A stretch of 64,000 nt of DNA from Phytophthora sp. 'mugwort' (Eukaryota > Oomycota > Peronosporomycetes > Peronosporales > Peronosporaceae), in NCBI GenBank assembly GCA_033558025.1, contig JAUCEF010000005.1, forward strand, positions 7,254,001 through 7,318,000, in the 5' to 3' direction. The position numbers and the translations under genes are program-made. How positions within the stretch are numbered: the first letter of the stretch is position 1; every line of letters starts with the position of its first letter. This document shows positions 43,887-54,889 of the stretch, piece by piece. The notes under the pieces were generated by a model. The model did not search any database, was not told where the DNA came from, and saw nothing but the letters and a program-made list of their open reading frames with translations.

Positions 43887-45485
43887 TTAGTCGTCATTGC
43901 CCTCGACATCCGGGTCCACAATCTGGCGCAGAGCGTCTGGCACAAAGTCGAAAGCTGCGTTGTCCACCACGGAGTAGGGCTCGATGATGCTGATACCATC
44001 GTCGTGGGCTGCAGCATCCAGCGCATCGCAAGCCTCCAGGAATGTCATCGCGTCCAGCTCGTCGTGCGTCAGCTTCGTCGCCTCCATGAACTTCTGGATA
44101 CGGAAGTTGCGCGCTAATTTGTTCACCGTGATGTTGTCGGGCGACTGCACCAGTTCCGTGTCCACAATGTTGATGCCGATCTCCGTGTCACTCGTCATGC
44201 TGCGGCGGTTCCAGTTAGCCGAACCCAGCGACACGTATACGTCATCCACGATCACCAGCTTGCTGTGGATGTATAGTTCCTTCGACTCCTTAGTCGAATA
44301 CAATTTGAACTTGTCCGGGTATGCCTTCTGGATCGGAGCAACCATGTCATACAGGTACTTGGCGTAGCCCGTGTAACCAGCCTCGACCGTGCGCTGCACA
44401 ATGACAATGAGACGCTCGATGCTGGGCATCATTTCCATGATGGCCTCCAACAGCTCCGGGACCAGAATAAAGTATTGGTCTTGAATGAAGATATAGTTCT
44501 GTGCGTTTCGGATAGCCTTAATGCGAGCGTGGAAGATGGACTGCTCACCCTGCGGCGCAAATTCGTAGTGGTCGTAGTCCGGGCTGAATGTCCGGCATAG
44601 CTGAACCGCGTGCGTGCCATCTTCGGGGATGTCGAGTGGGATATCGCCCTGGTCAACGGGTGGCAGCTTCGAGTAGTCCGGGTTCTCGAAGTCCAGCAGG
44701 TCGTCCATCAGGTCCTGCGACGGCTTTGTGTCCGAGTTCCAGCGATCAAAGAAGTTTTGCGCCACATCCTTGGACGCAGGACCCTCGATGCGGGCATGAG
44801 CGTCCAGCCAGCCATTCCACAGACACTTGATGCCCGTGCGCTCACGCAGCTCGGCCTGGTCGTGCTCGATGGTGTCCCAGCGGTCGTTAGTCAAGTCAAC
44901 GCCGCCCACATAGGCCACGAGGTCGCGGCCCTTACGAATAATCACCGACTTCTGGTGGTGTGACGAAGTGGCATGGGGCAGACGGTCGTCGTACACGAAA
45001 CGAGCCGGGCCATTCTGCTCTGGGGGCGGCAGCGCGTTGATGAGGTCGCGCACCTCGTGGTTTTGCGCACGCTCCGTGATGTTGGACCAGACGAGCATTC
45101 GCCAGTCAGCACCGCGCTTGACAGCGTGCTCAGCCAGATCACATAACTTGGTGTCGGGTTCGTGCGGCTTAAAAGGAACGTTGCAGGTGCCCCAGCCCGT
45201 GAGGTATACCCGGTCTCCGCGACGCACCTCCAGCATGTCGTCGGCCACATCGCTAAAGTAGGGGGCCGAGGCCACGTAGAGCTTCACGCGGTTGCCCTTG
45301 GTGTAGATGTTAATTCCTTCGCGCTTGTAACCGTCGCGCGAAGTGCGCATCTCCTCCTCGGTCAGGAACCAGCGTGAGGGCTCGAGGTAGGGCTGGTCGA
45401 AGGGAGCCGTGGCCGCCTTCTCGGGCTTCTTCTCACTTTGGAAGGGATCGACAATGAAGTGAAAGGCGCGGCTGAGTCCGTCCAT
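43887..45485 (-). CDS. Phospholipase D-like protein, intact copy 2 (532 aa)
   Basis: Single exon, ATG at 45485, stop at 43887. There is no signal peptide, so the product is probably cytosolic or membrane-associated. The PLD superfamily needs two HxKxxxxD motifs. The second is complete: HSKLVIVD (His407, Lys409, Asp414), followed by GSANWNRRS. The first is H177-x-K179 followed by SVIIR, with Arg184 where Asp is usual; VGGVDLTNDRWD after it is otherwise standard. The protein could be active with an altered site, or inactive. Active family members cleave phospholipid head groups to phosphatidic acid. Acidic, Pro-rich loops separate the two halves. It is 14 kb from a nearly identical but frameshifted copy at 29632-31306 on the same strand. 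Confidence 0.88.
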   Translation of the reverse strand: MDGLSRAFHFIVDPFQSEKKPEKAATAPFDQPYLEPSRWFLTEEEMRTSRDGYKREGINIYTKGNRVKLYVASAPYFSDVADDMLEVRRGDRVYLTGWGTCNVPFKPHEPDTKLCDLAEHAVKRGADWRMLVWSNITERAQNHEVRDLINALPPPEQNGPARFVYDDRLPHATSSHHQKSVIIRKGRDLVAYVGGVDLTNDRWDTIEHDQAELRERTGIKCLWNGWLDAHARIEGPASKDVAQNFFDRWNSDTKPSQDLMDDLLDFENPDYSKLPPVDQGDIPLDIPEDGTHAVQLCRTFSPDYDHYEFAPQGEQSIFHARIKAIRNAQNYIFIQDQYFILVPELLEAIMEMMPSIERLIVIVQRTVEAGYTGYAKYLYDMVAPIQKAYPDKFKLYSTKESKELYIHSKLVIVDDVYVSLGSANWNRRSMTSDTEIGINIVDTELVQSPDNITVNKLARNFRIQKFMEATKLTHDELDAMTFLEACDALDAAAHDDGISIIEPYSVVDNAAFDFVPDALRQIVDPDVEGNDD

Positions 45486-47740
45486 GGTAAGGATACACGT
45501 GGTTCTAAGGGGAGGAAAGAAGGTTGAGCTCGAGCGCGCAGAAGCTGGAATGAGCAGTCGGGCAAAAGATGGATTTCTTTGCTCTCGAGCCCTTTATAAT
45601 ATAAATTATATGTGATTTTGTATCATTGGCGAGTCGGGTGGCACATGCGTGGAAATCAGTTGGATCGTGCTTCCGCCAATGAGCGGCCGACGCGCTCCAT
45701 GTGGGTGCAGAGTCGTAGAAGCCGCCGCCGCCTGGAAGTGATGGTATAGGATATCCTGTTATCTCGACCATATATTGACAATATGGCCATCCAACCAATA
45801 TGATACATGTATTGCTAAGACGAAACGTGGAGGCGTTTATTCCGCTGTTGACGAGCAAGTGCTGGGCATAGGGAGAACAATACGGCATTACACAACAACA
45901 TGTAAGTAATGTTATTAATAAGACAAGCACATAAGCCGCCAACCGGACTTCATGTCCGACGTCAAGGCTAACATTGGTGGCATTGATCGCTGGCAAATGC
46001 CATGCTCATCTTGGGCGCCGAAGATTTGTGGTGATGGTTGCTGGTCCCGTCCGAGTGGAAGCCTCTATGGCGTATGGACTATTGCCGCTTATTTATGCTT
46101 TCCAGATTTGAGCACGGACAAACCCTATTTGGAGTAAGTCGGCTTTAAGCCCGCAGCCCACCAGGACATCAGTTGTCTGTGAAGACGGCGCCGTCAAGCG
46201 AGGCGCTGACGAAACTCAAACACGCACAACATCTTACTTTATTCAGCACGCACTAAACATATATACATTGGTGGCCAGTCAGACTAAATGTAAGGGGTAT
46301 TCGCGAGGACGAACCAAATACCGGACACGCCGTGAAAGCTACGAGACGAACAAGCAGCACAACCTCACAAGAAACTGCAAGAAAACTCACACGACAACCG
46401 CATCGACGTCTTCCAACAGACAAGGGCGAACCTTTGTTGCAAGCGTCGTGACTGCATCCAGCATTCAAAAGAGGCCAAACACAGTAAAACGGCAACCCTT
46501 TAGAAGAGCGCAGCACCATCATCACGTAAAGATCCTCACACCATCTCCTCTGCACCTCCAGCACGCGTTGCACTGAACTTGCATCCATCAGCAACCATTC
46601 CGTTGTGCTCTCCGATACTTGGAAAATACTTGGCAGGAACTTACAACAGACTTAACGAACAGCCTCAAAAGACGCCGCTGCAGCACATGACGCGCTCAAA
46701 CCACAGCCTACCGACGTGGAGCTAAGCAGAGAGCGGGACTGGAACACTCTGCATCAATGTTCTGACACAATCGAAACAGCAAAGCGAGGTAACAAGAGGC
46801 TCTGGAACAAAAGTCAATCAAAGTGTAAACAAAGTCCACAACAGAGCGGAAGGCACTTCCTATACACAACCATCGAGTCCCACACACACCACTGAAACCC
46901 CATCATTTCTTCTTCCTTTTTTGTCACTAACTCCTCGTTATAACCCGAGCGTAAGGAGAAGAAAGGGGTCAGCAAACAACACGCAACACACCCGGACGAG
47001 GCCCCCTAATAATTGAATCCCCCACTGCTTAATCGAAGAGAAACCCTATTGATAAGGCCCTCCTCACTCTTGTCTAGGGTTACAGGCAGCCCATCAGGCT
47101 GCCTCCAGTCGACCGCAATGCATATGAATCTCAATATATGTGTAAATTGCCGCTCCGCCCCACGTAAACTATGGAAACAAATCGGTAAACTCCGTTCCAG
47201 CACCTCCACCGCCCGTCGCGCTGTCGCGAGGAGGCCCAAGTCACCCCTCCCCACTCCACACCTTAAGCCACAAGGCCCCCACGACGTACACACCGCTACA
47301 ACGTCCCTGCGACTGCCCACCAGCCGTCGAAGCCCCCGCACGCACGCAATCACTCGCTATAAAGTCTCCATCATCAGCCGCAAATCTTAGTTTGACGAAA
47401 TACCAAACGAAAAGTAACTCCGAAATATTATATTAATAACTCCCATTCTGACATTGTCCTAAAATGGCTACGTCATGGACGGCCCCAACAGAAGGTTGTT
47501 GGTTCGTACCACTAACTACTATAATGATATTGCATACTAGATGTCACCAAACGTTGTTGGAAAGGGGCTGTCCATAATGTGCAGAGCGCATCAAGAACTC
47601 GACCCCCGCCCAAATGAAGAGCATCTAGGGCGCTAGCGGCACAGGTCTCCTAAAATATCAGAATGCGAGTGTGATGAACCCGAAGAGCCATGCTCTCACG
47701 ATCCATTAACCAGAGTTGCCAGTGACGGAACTTCTCAATC
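45486..47740. other. Gene-free region, possible retrotransposon remains
   Basis: About 2.3 kb without a supported gene. Near 45965-46130 (+) sequence such as ANAMLILGAEDLWWWLLV vaguely resembles the start of a Ty1/copia gag, and near 46200-46270 the minus strand holds AATAAAG followed by a T/G-rich stretch as at an LTR end. From 46300 to 47400 the plus strand is A/C-rich. A GC hairpin (GGCAGCC ... GGCTGCC) lies near 47086-47103. None of this proves an element. Confidence 0.35.
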
Positions 47741-48287
47741 TACTGTAAAACTTGACATTGAGCCCAATCCCTCTAATAGTGCCCCACCCATCATGCGGTA
47801 AATGTAGGGGCCCCACTCTTTTAGTATAATTTTTAATTATCAGATATTGGCGAGTTGCTACCTGGTCAATATCAAGTGGCGACGCCGGTCGAGCTCAGGC
47901 AGCAGCTTTTCACCTTCATTGTCAATTTCCAAGTTCATGGTGGAAAATAATGTGTCTGTAGTCCAAGAACTGGAGGCTTCGAACGTTCGGTTATGAGAAG
48001 CATAAGCTGGACAGGAAGACATCGAGCACGAGCAGCATGTGATCAAGGAGGAGTACAGTACAGCATTTAGTACTCCAACATTTACAACATGAATGAGACT
48101 GGTGTGTTCCTTTATCACAATCCCAACACGGGAATCGAATTCCGTGGAGCCGAGGACGTCAATGACGGGAAGTCCTTCATCTTCGCCAAGGGGCCAAGAT
48201 ATCCCTCTAAATAGTGCCCCACCGATAATAGTGCTTTACGTAAGCTAACGTAGTGCCCCACGGGGCAGTATCGCAGGTTTTACAGTA
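47741..48287 (+). mobile_element. 547-bp internally deleted pogo/Tc1-mariner-type element
   Basis: Ends are inverted: TACTGTAAAAC at 47741 and GTTTTACAGTA ending 48287, each including a TA that fits the TA target duplication of the Tc1/mariner superfamily. Further in, the arms share AGTGCCCCAC motifs. Inside on the plus strand is a transposase scrap, NIYNMNETGVFL, close to the YNMDETG signature around the first catalytic Asp of pogo-like enzymes, here with Asn for Asp. The rest of the gene is missing. It is a non-autonomous deletion derivative. Confidence 0.75.
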
Positions 48288-48850
48288 CAATATTAGACGT
48301 TATATATATATTCATATATCTGTCCTTATAATCATCATCCTTACGGCGTTACCCCAGCCTAGCCCCACGAATAATGGCGAATTTCTTAGCGTACAGCCTT
48401 GGTAACCCTATATATACTTCTTATCCCAGATGGGGGTGTTTAATGCCTTTTTGAGATTAGAACGCTCATAGTAGAAACCAAGTGCGAAGCAAAACATTAT
48501 CTGTAATTGTCTAAAGTCATACCCACCCGGGACACCACGGCCGATCGCAGGCCTCTGTTTAGCGACTCGTCCTAACCCGCGCAAAGCTTTAAGAAACGCA
48601 ATCAAGGTAAAGACCGGGAGTTGTTCAAATATTAAGCAAGTTAAACGAGGGACGCCGAAAACTCCTCAAACGAGCTCACAGTAGGGTGGCTTCGCCCAAA
48701 GATTTCACACATAAGCCACATATTAATATAAGTCATTCGTGAATAGCCTCTGTGGCTCATATATGACTATTAATAATACTCAAGTATATCGTATATTACC
48801 TTTCAGTACTATTTCTAGTAGATATGGAACAGACAGGGATTAACCGTTTC

Positions 48851-48888
48851 AGGCCGGGTTCTAACCGCGTGTCATCGTGCCATGCCAT
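48851..48888 (+). repeat. Left terminal inverted repeat of Harbinger element
   Basis: Begins AGGCCGGGTTCTAACCGCGT and ends GTGCCATGCCAT. It is the reverse complement of 51949-51987 apart from one substitution and one single-base gap. Confidence 0.85.
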
Positions 48889-49374
48889 TCCATAGGGCTA
48901 GGAAATGTGTGCATGTCACATCGGTAGGACCGGCACACTGCCGTTCCATAGTTAATAGCGCCGTGACGACCTTCAACAGAGTCTCAGAAGCTTGGTTCCA
49001 GTGGGCGAGGCGTCAGTATCATTTGGTCCAGCATGAGCTCAACACTAGCGTCTCTTTACTCCTCCGCGAGCTTTAAATACTTAAGATCGACATGCGGGTG
49101 CAGCGCTGTCTCGTCCGTAGCAAATTTGGTGCCATGTCCCCAGCTTGCGTTTTTTTATTATTCTCATGTAGCGGTCGGCAGCATACATGGAGGTAATGGT
49201 TGGTCTGCGTGAAGCAGCGATGGAGCGCTATCTGGGCTCTCTAGCCCCACTTCTCGATATCTGCACAGCGGCCAAGAGCTAGATGGTCCTGAGGTCAAGC
49301 GCACTTAAAGCTGGGGTGCCACCCAGCGGTGATACAAGTACAGCATCGACTGCTGTTGAAGAAAACCCCGCCGA

Positions 49375-50171
49375 TGTCTGCTAACTGGACCATCAAGGAA
49401 ACAAGCGGAACTACGCCGCCGACATCTGACGACTACGCTACCTGGACGGTTGAACAACTTCGTAAGGAATGCACGAATCTGAAGCTACGTCTAAGCCGCA
49501 ATACCACTGCTGCTGATCGTGTGAATCATCTGATCAGGTTTGATGCTGTTCACCTTGCTGTTACTGGCATGGTCTGGGTTCGAAAACTGTCGGCGGAGCT
49601 AATGGACAACTACTGTCAAAGCATTGCATCTTTCGACTAGTAAACGTTCTGTTCTCCGATCTATTTGCTGCACGCTTCGCTAAAATTTGTAATACGCTGG
49701 CGAGACAGCAGCTAGATGTCGGTGGCGTCAACGCAACTTCATCATTTTGGCGTCGAACTTCAACACAAATCGCTCGGACTACAACCTGATCTTGTCGAGC
49801 AATGCCCGCTTTGCGAAAATGGCCCGTCCGTGATCGTTGTTTACGACATGGTGGTGATTTATGACATGTGGAGAAAACTCAGTCGCAGTATACTTGAAAG
49901 CCATGGATAGATTTACCAAGTCCGGCGAACACGGTAATGATTTCTACGATATTTTGCAGTGTTCTACCTCCGGGAATACCTTGAGGTCAAGCACGATTCC
50001 ATGCGATTCGTGGAGGGGGGAATGCTAGAAGACGACGGGTTTGACTCCGAGATGTCGCCGATGCCGTCGTCGCCGATGAAGAAGATAAAATGCGAGCTGG
50101 TCGAGTCCGTGAAGACATTGACGTCCAAGCTCGTGGCTACTGCTCCATCGTATGTTGATGATATCTTGTAG
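49375..50171 (+). pseudogene. Harbinger accessory ORF, SAP-like start, broken
   Basis: From ATG 49375 (MSANWTIKETSG) the first frame runs to 49640 and includes WTVEQLRKECTNLKLRLSRN, a SAP-like helix pair. Later pieces continue in other frames: ICNTLARQQLDVGGVNATSSFW and CSVYYLREYLEVKHDSM, ending RELVESVKTLTSKLV-like sequence before 50171. It is the partner protein gene of the element; in PIF/Harbinger systems partners bind DNA or aid nuclear entry of the transposase. It has several frame breaks. Confidence 0.6.
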
Positions 50172-50869
50172 ATGCATCAACAGATCGAGCACATCGAAAT
50201 TCGGATCGAAACTGTGGGGGCGAAAAGAGGATCAATGACGATGCTGAAGGTGAGCTTAAGTATGTACCGCGATAAGCTCTGTGAGGTAGAGATTGCTTTT
50301 TCCGAGTCACATTGAGCACTGATAAGCATGTACATCGCTGTAAATCGAGATAACTTAAATACAAACTTAGATATTTGATTTGCTATATCGTCGAAGTCTG
50401 GGCTATGCCCCTATCGTGTGCTGGCGCTTGAGGTGACCTGGGATCAAGTACATTCGTAGTGAGCATTCAGGTTTTCCGCTGCGGCTCGGCGAATTTTGTA
50501 TACCGGGCGGAGCTGGTTGTTACTCTCCAGCTTGTACACAATAGTACTGCGCACAAGCCCCGCTTCGACAATATGCTCGGGGCAACTTAAGTCGAGCGGT
50601 AACCAGGGCGATACACAGAGAAATCACGCAATGCCACTGAAAATCCGGAACCTCATTACTCCTCTATTCTCCGAGATCCTCGATAGCCCTAACCAAATCT
50701 TCATCAGTTTCGATATCAGTTTCTTCCTCATTCGAAAGTCTCTGCTTGATACACGAACTGTGAAGAATACACCGTAACATGCATCACCTCCTTGACATTT
50801 TTAACCGGATCTTCTACGGTTGCTTGAAGACTCGCCATTTATTCACCAACACCATTTAAATCCGGATGC

Positions 50870-51647
50870 GTAGTTGGCTGAAATTGTCATGAGCCGGATT
50901 TGCTGTCTTGGGCTTGGTGAACGGCGCTAACAACTTGTTGTTCTTGCTGTGCGCGTTGTCGCCTACCGGATACAGCCCGTTCGAAAAGTTTTCAGCGATA
51001 GTAGATACATTACACCTCTCGTAGACAAGGGTGTCACCCATAATACCTGGACCCTTACTGGATGGCTGTAAATCGGCAGTGGTTGTCGATGAATGCCTGC
51101 TCATTCACGCCGTAACACTAGTAATGGCCGAAAAAAACGACGCCACTCGCTTTACTTCCTTTCGGCAAGGAACCTGAATTCGACACAGCCACCCATGTAC
51201 TGCTCCGACGCATCCACCTAGCGAACCATCGGCGCTCAGTCGAGCAAATGTATTCGCTGATTGTTGCTGCTCGCGAGGGGTGGCAGGAAAGTGTAGTTTC
51301 AGCTCATCGTGCGCTTGTATCGCGTCCATCACTTCGTGAATACTGCTATAGAATGCAGTCTTGCTTGCACCCGCGAGTGTCTGCACGGGATGAAAAAAAT
51401 AGCCAGCTATCCACGAAATGCACATCTGCACTTTGTTAACCGGTGTCGGAGGCGCGATGACGGTACGCCAACATAATTGGGCTGCGTCGGTATGGAGGCT
51501 TAGCCCCAGCAAGCGCACAAGCTTTTCGAAAGAGCTGAAAAGCATGCGGTAATATTCCTGAAACTGGCCTTCATTGAAAAGTAGCTGTGAGTGGTGCTTC
51601 CAGTTGAGACGGACTCGCTCCAAACACTTCTTCCACCCATTTCCCAT
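50870..51647 (-). pseudogene. PIF/Harbinger transposase, broken
   Basis: Minus-strand frame from 51647 to 51105 includes FQEYYRMLFSSFEKLVRLLG, VQMCISWIAGYFFHPVQTLAG, and LSADGSLGGCVGAVHGWLCRI, where the catalytic Asp of GALDGW-type motifs is replaced by His (AVHGW). After a stop near 51105 the frame resumes with MGDTLVYERCNVS..., VGDNAHSKNNKLLAPFTKPK and NFSQLRIRI, where the second Asp (GDNAH) is visible. The final Glu region after RIRI is broken. The family is a DDE Harbinger nuclease, now inactive. Confidence 0.7.
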
Positions 51648-51874
51648 GCAATGTAGAATGAAACGATATGGACGACAGTAACAGCAGCAACTAGAGTGTC
51701 CGTGGCTATTCTAGGCTGGCCAAGCTGGCGAGAATTTGACCGGCGAGCGAGAGCGGATTCGTGGGTGCAGTCAAAACGGCAAAGTGGGAACAGGCAAAGT
51801 AACGTAAACCATTCGAAAGCGCTGGACAGTACCAGATTGGTAAACGGCACCACCATTTACCATGATACTTGAGC

Positions 51875-51890
51875 GTGCCATGCATGGCAC
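51875..51890. repeat. 16-bp perfect palindrome inside Harbinger right end
   Basis: GTGCCATGCATGGCAC reads the same on both strands and repeats the GTGCCATGC motif of the terminal repeats, so it may be a subterminal transposase-binding site. Confidence 0.6.
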
Positions 51891-51948
51891 TTTCATAACG
51901 CGACAAACCAACACCCTAGATCGATTGGCTATTCGCATTTGACGTGGT

Positions 51949-51987
51949 ATGGCATGGCACGGATGGCACGCGGTTAGAACCCGGCCT
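51949..51987 (-). repeat. Right terminal inverted repeat of Harbinger element
   Basis: Read on the minus strand it begins AGGCCGGGTTCTAACCGCGT, identical to the left end for its first 20 bases, and ends in the same GTGCCATGCCAT. Confidence 0.85.
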
Positions 51988-51989
51988 CA

Positions 51990-52545
51990 GTTCTTCAGCC
52001 ACCACTGGCGCCCGCTGAGGTAGCTCCACCGACAAGATCCGCAAGCACCCGCCTTAACGAGCCGTGCGCCGCCGACAAGCGCCAGGCCCAAGCTCACGCC
52101 GTTCCGCCACCAGCAACCACTGACTCCATTAATGCTTGGTGAAGTTGCGGCTTGATGCGACCAAGCCGCACACAGCTCAAGCATCACCAATTAACCACCA
52201 ACGAGCCGTGCGCCAGCCGTTAAATGGCCCCAACATCCACGCCCTGCCAGCATCAAGACCACGTTCTGCGGACAGCCCAACGAACACCAATCTCCCGCTT
52301 TAGAGAGTCGTGGGCCGGCGGAAACGCACGAAGCTCACGACGTTCCTCCAACCAACAAATAGGCGAAGCCGTCACCAGCCGACAAACTGCCGACACCATC
52401 CAAGCTCTGCTACTAGCAATTCCACAACCGAGAGGGCTTCAAACAGTAAGCTGCCTGCCAGTCGGCTGAAACGAGCGCGTGCCTGCCAACGTTCCGTGTA
52501 CCGACCGACCAACAAACGCCAAGACCACGCCACTCCATCTGCAAT
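51990..52545. repeat. Degenerate C-rich tandem repeats
   Basis: Phrases such as ACGAGCCGTGCGCC, AAGCTCACGCCGTTCC and CCACCAGCAA recur in diverged form several times (near 52055, 52200, 52300, 52490), suggesting old repeat units of roughly 70-100 bp. A small hairpin GCGGCTTG ... CAAGCCGC lies near 52147-52167. No coding role is apparent. Confidence 0.5.
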
Positions 52546-52746
52546 GACTAATAACTTCAATGAGCCACGAGTTCGATTGGCACGCTGTCGCTTGCGCTGA
52601 AAACCAGCAAAGCAAAAGAGAAAAAGTTAAGAGCAGCCTGCATGTCTTGGGCCCCGACGGCAATATTGGAATATACTGGGTATGTACCGAGAGATTTACA
52701 TCTAAAATCGTGTGGGGTGACTCAGGTCCCAACAATATCGTCCTCC

Positions 52747-52765
52747 GGGGGGGGGGGGGGGGGGG
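52747..52765 (+). repeat. Poly-G run of about 19
   Basis: An uninterrupted G homopolymer; its exact length may be affected by sequencing error. Shorter G runs occur at 53531-53544 and about 60739-60747. Confidence 0.8.
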
Positions 52766-53193
52766 CTAGCCAAGGTTTCCTAAACTGCGTTTCAGGAAGG
52801 AGGCTTCCCGACAGGACCGATAGTTATAAGTTCGAAGCGAACGCTGACGACTACTAACCGAGCCGAGAAGCGTTTTCTATGTACTCTGTTACAACAGCAC
52901 AGAGCTGGAACGACTATCGGAGCAATAGTTTGTGCGTCAAAGCTTCAGTATCGTTCATATTATGAGTTATGCTTCAATATTAATATTTTCTTCAAGCACA
53001 AATATAGATGCTATATTTCCGAACAAATACTTGATGTCGGTCATTACTAATATGATATTGATATGTACAACTTTCCGCTAATACGAAACTCTGCGGTGAT
53101 TACTAAATTCGTGGCGAAGGACGGCTACGATAGACCAGGCCAGTTTCAGGCAAAAAGTTTCGTATCCTCGTTTGCCGCCCCTCAAAGCGCACG

Positions 53194-53478
53194 TGACATG
53201 GCTGCTGTAGCCATCCCTTGGATGAATCCTGTGACGCGCATACCATCAATGCGCCAACTTCAAGATTGCACTTGGTGGACGTTCCGCTCAGTGGATCCAC
53301 CACTAGTGTACCAAGGTTGCCTTAAGTGGACGGATGTTGCCTGTGTTGGATGAGCCGAGATTAAAGACGACGATAGGGATTCATCCTAATACAGCATTCG
53401 CATTCTCCTTTTATCATCTACCCCTTTCCAGCGAAATCCATCAGCTTCCGATTGATCCTCTGTCACCCAAGATCTGTC
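53194..53478 (+). repeat. 5' LTR of gypsy element
   Basis: Begins TGACATGGCTGCTGTAG and aligns along its whole length with 62236-62520, sharing ATTGCACTTGGTGGACGTTC and ACGATAGGGATTCA. Confidence 0.85.
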
Positions 53479-53749
53479 GTTTTGATTAATCAAATGTGAA
53501 TCGGATCAGAAGAACCCCATCCCGTCGCAATGGGGGGGGGGGGGTCGGAACCAAGCCGACAAAGAATTTGTGACGTACCCAATCTCCACGTGTCCTGCGA
53601 CGACTATGCTACCGGTCGATACTGCCAGTTTAAGATCGATAAGTTCTACGGCGGACCGCCATAGAGTGGCTCAAATGGAGCTTGCGAATCAAAATTCTCG
53701 CTGTGAAGAAGGGCTGGTCGACTGAGTAATCCGCCAGCCCGTCATGTTC

Positions 53750-54780
53750 CTCATTGAAGGTGACGTCGGGCAAGAGTCCAGCCGCAAGCCCAGGCATCGT
53801 TTGAGGATATTTACGACCAAGTCGGTCCGCTCCTGGTCCCTGGGACTTTAGTGAAAATCTTAACGGTGAGTTGTGGTTGCTGTCGAAGCGCCTCGACGAG
53901 AGCGTCCAAAGCCTCCCTCTTTGTCAAGCTTCCGGCCAGCGCGGAGATCGTTCTGGAAGCCCAGCCGTACCTGTTCTTCAAGCGCGCCATGCCAAAGGAC
54001 TGACAAGACAAGGTTGCCGTTGGTGGCGACAACTACAACCGTTTATATGGTGATGTACCTTGCGCGCTTGTTGGCCGCGACAAGCAAAGCATAAATCAAG
54101 TGCAGGGCAAGACGCCGCGCTGCCAGAAAGCAGGCAAGTTATAGTACCACGATGAAAAACGAAACACGACAGCAAGCCCAAGAACCCGGGGTCGAAGTCG
54201 AAATGCAAGTGGTGTTCCTTCCGCAACACGGAACCGCATGACGCCTCGGCTGCTTCGCTCTAATGAAGCAGAAACAAGATGAACATAAACATGTGGCAAC
54301 ACCAAACCCAAGCCGCAGAAGAAATACCCATGCATCTACGCGTCCGGCGACAGCGAAGACGAGATCAAGCTGGTGGCTTGCTGGGCAAAACCTAGCAGAG
54401 AAAGCATTCCGCTGCGCATCCAAGTCCAGTTATGCCAAGGTGGCCTACTTTCGACACGCAGTTGGACAGCGGCTCGTCCAAGAGCATCATCAGCACCGCC
54501 ACGATGGAGGCCAACGACAAACATTGTCGCAAGCAAGTCGTCACTACTACCAAGCTCAAGACAGTTGGTGGCGGCGTTTCCAGTAGTGTCTCCACGATAG
54601 TGTAGTTTGGGTTCACGAATCAAAATGGAACGGCCATCATCAGTCATCGTTTCGAAATTATTGATGGCACAATTGACCGTTTAGTGGTCGCCCGTGACCT
54701 GATGGATTCGCTGGGAATAACAATCAACTTCAAATACAAGGTCGTGCAATAGGATGGATACTACACGTCGCTCAGCACGG
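53750..54780 (+). pseudogene. Gypsy gag and aspartic protease region, degraded
   Basis: Broken frames. The clearest part is TFDTQLDSGSSKSIIS at about 54448-54495, with the Asp-Ser-Gly triad of a retropepsin, followed by RLVVARDLMDSLGITINF near 54680-54740, the typical end of a gypsy protease domain. Upstream, polar charged sequence is probably gag. Confidence 0.65.
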
Positions 54781-54889
54781 GTGGTGTTGCCAGAGCGTCT
54801 GACTGACAGGAAAACCGCGACCTCGAGATGAGTACGAGGAGGCCGTCGACGACGCTGTACATCCCACAGAACGGATGGCAGACGGACTA

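Larger units (their letters stand above)
48851..51987. mobile_element. 3.1-kb PIF/Harbinger-type DNA transposon with two convergent genes
   Basis: Bounded by inverted repeats of 38 bp (48851-48888) and 39 bp (51949-51987) that differ by one substitution and one indel. Inside, a plus-strand accessory ORF (from 49375) and a minus-strand transposase (from 51647) point at each other, the usual PIF/Harbinger layout. Both genes carry stops and shifts. A clear 3-bp target duplication was not seen. Confidence 0.8.

Noticed and set aside
47006..47353. Minus-strand ORF of 115 codons in the A/C-rich region
   Set aside because: No motif, biased composition, and no supporting neighbours; it may be part of a decayed LTR leader but that cannot be shown.
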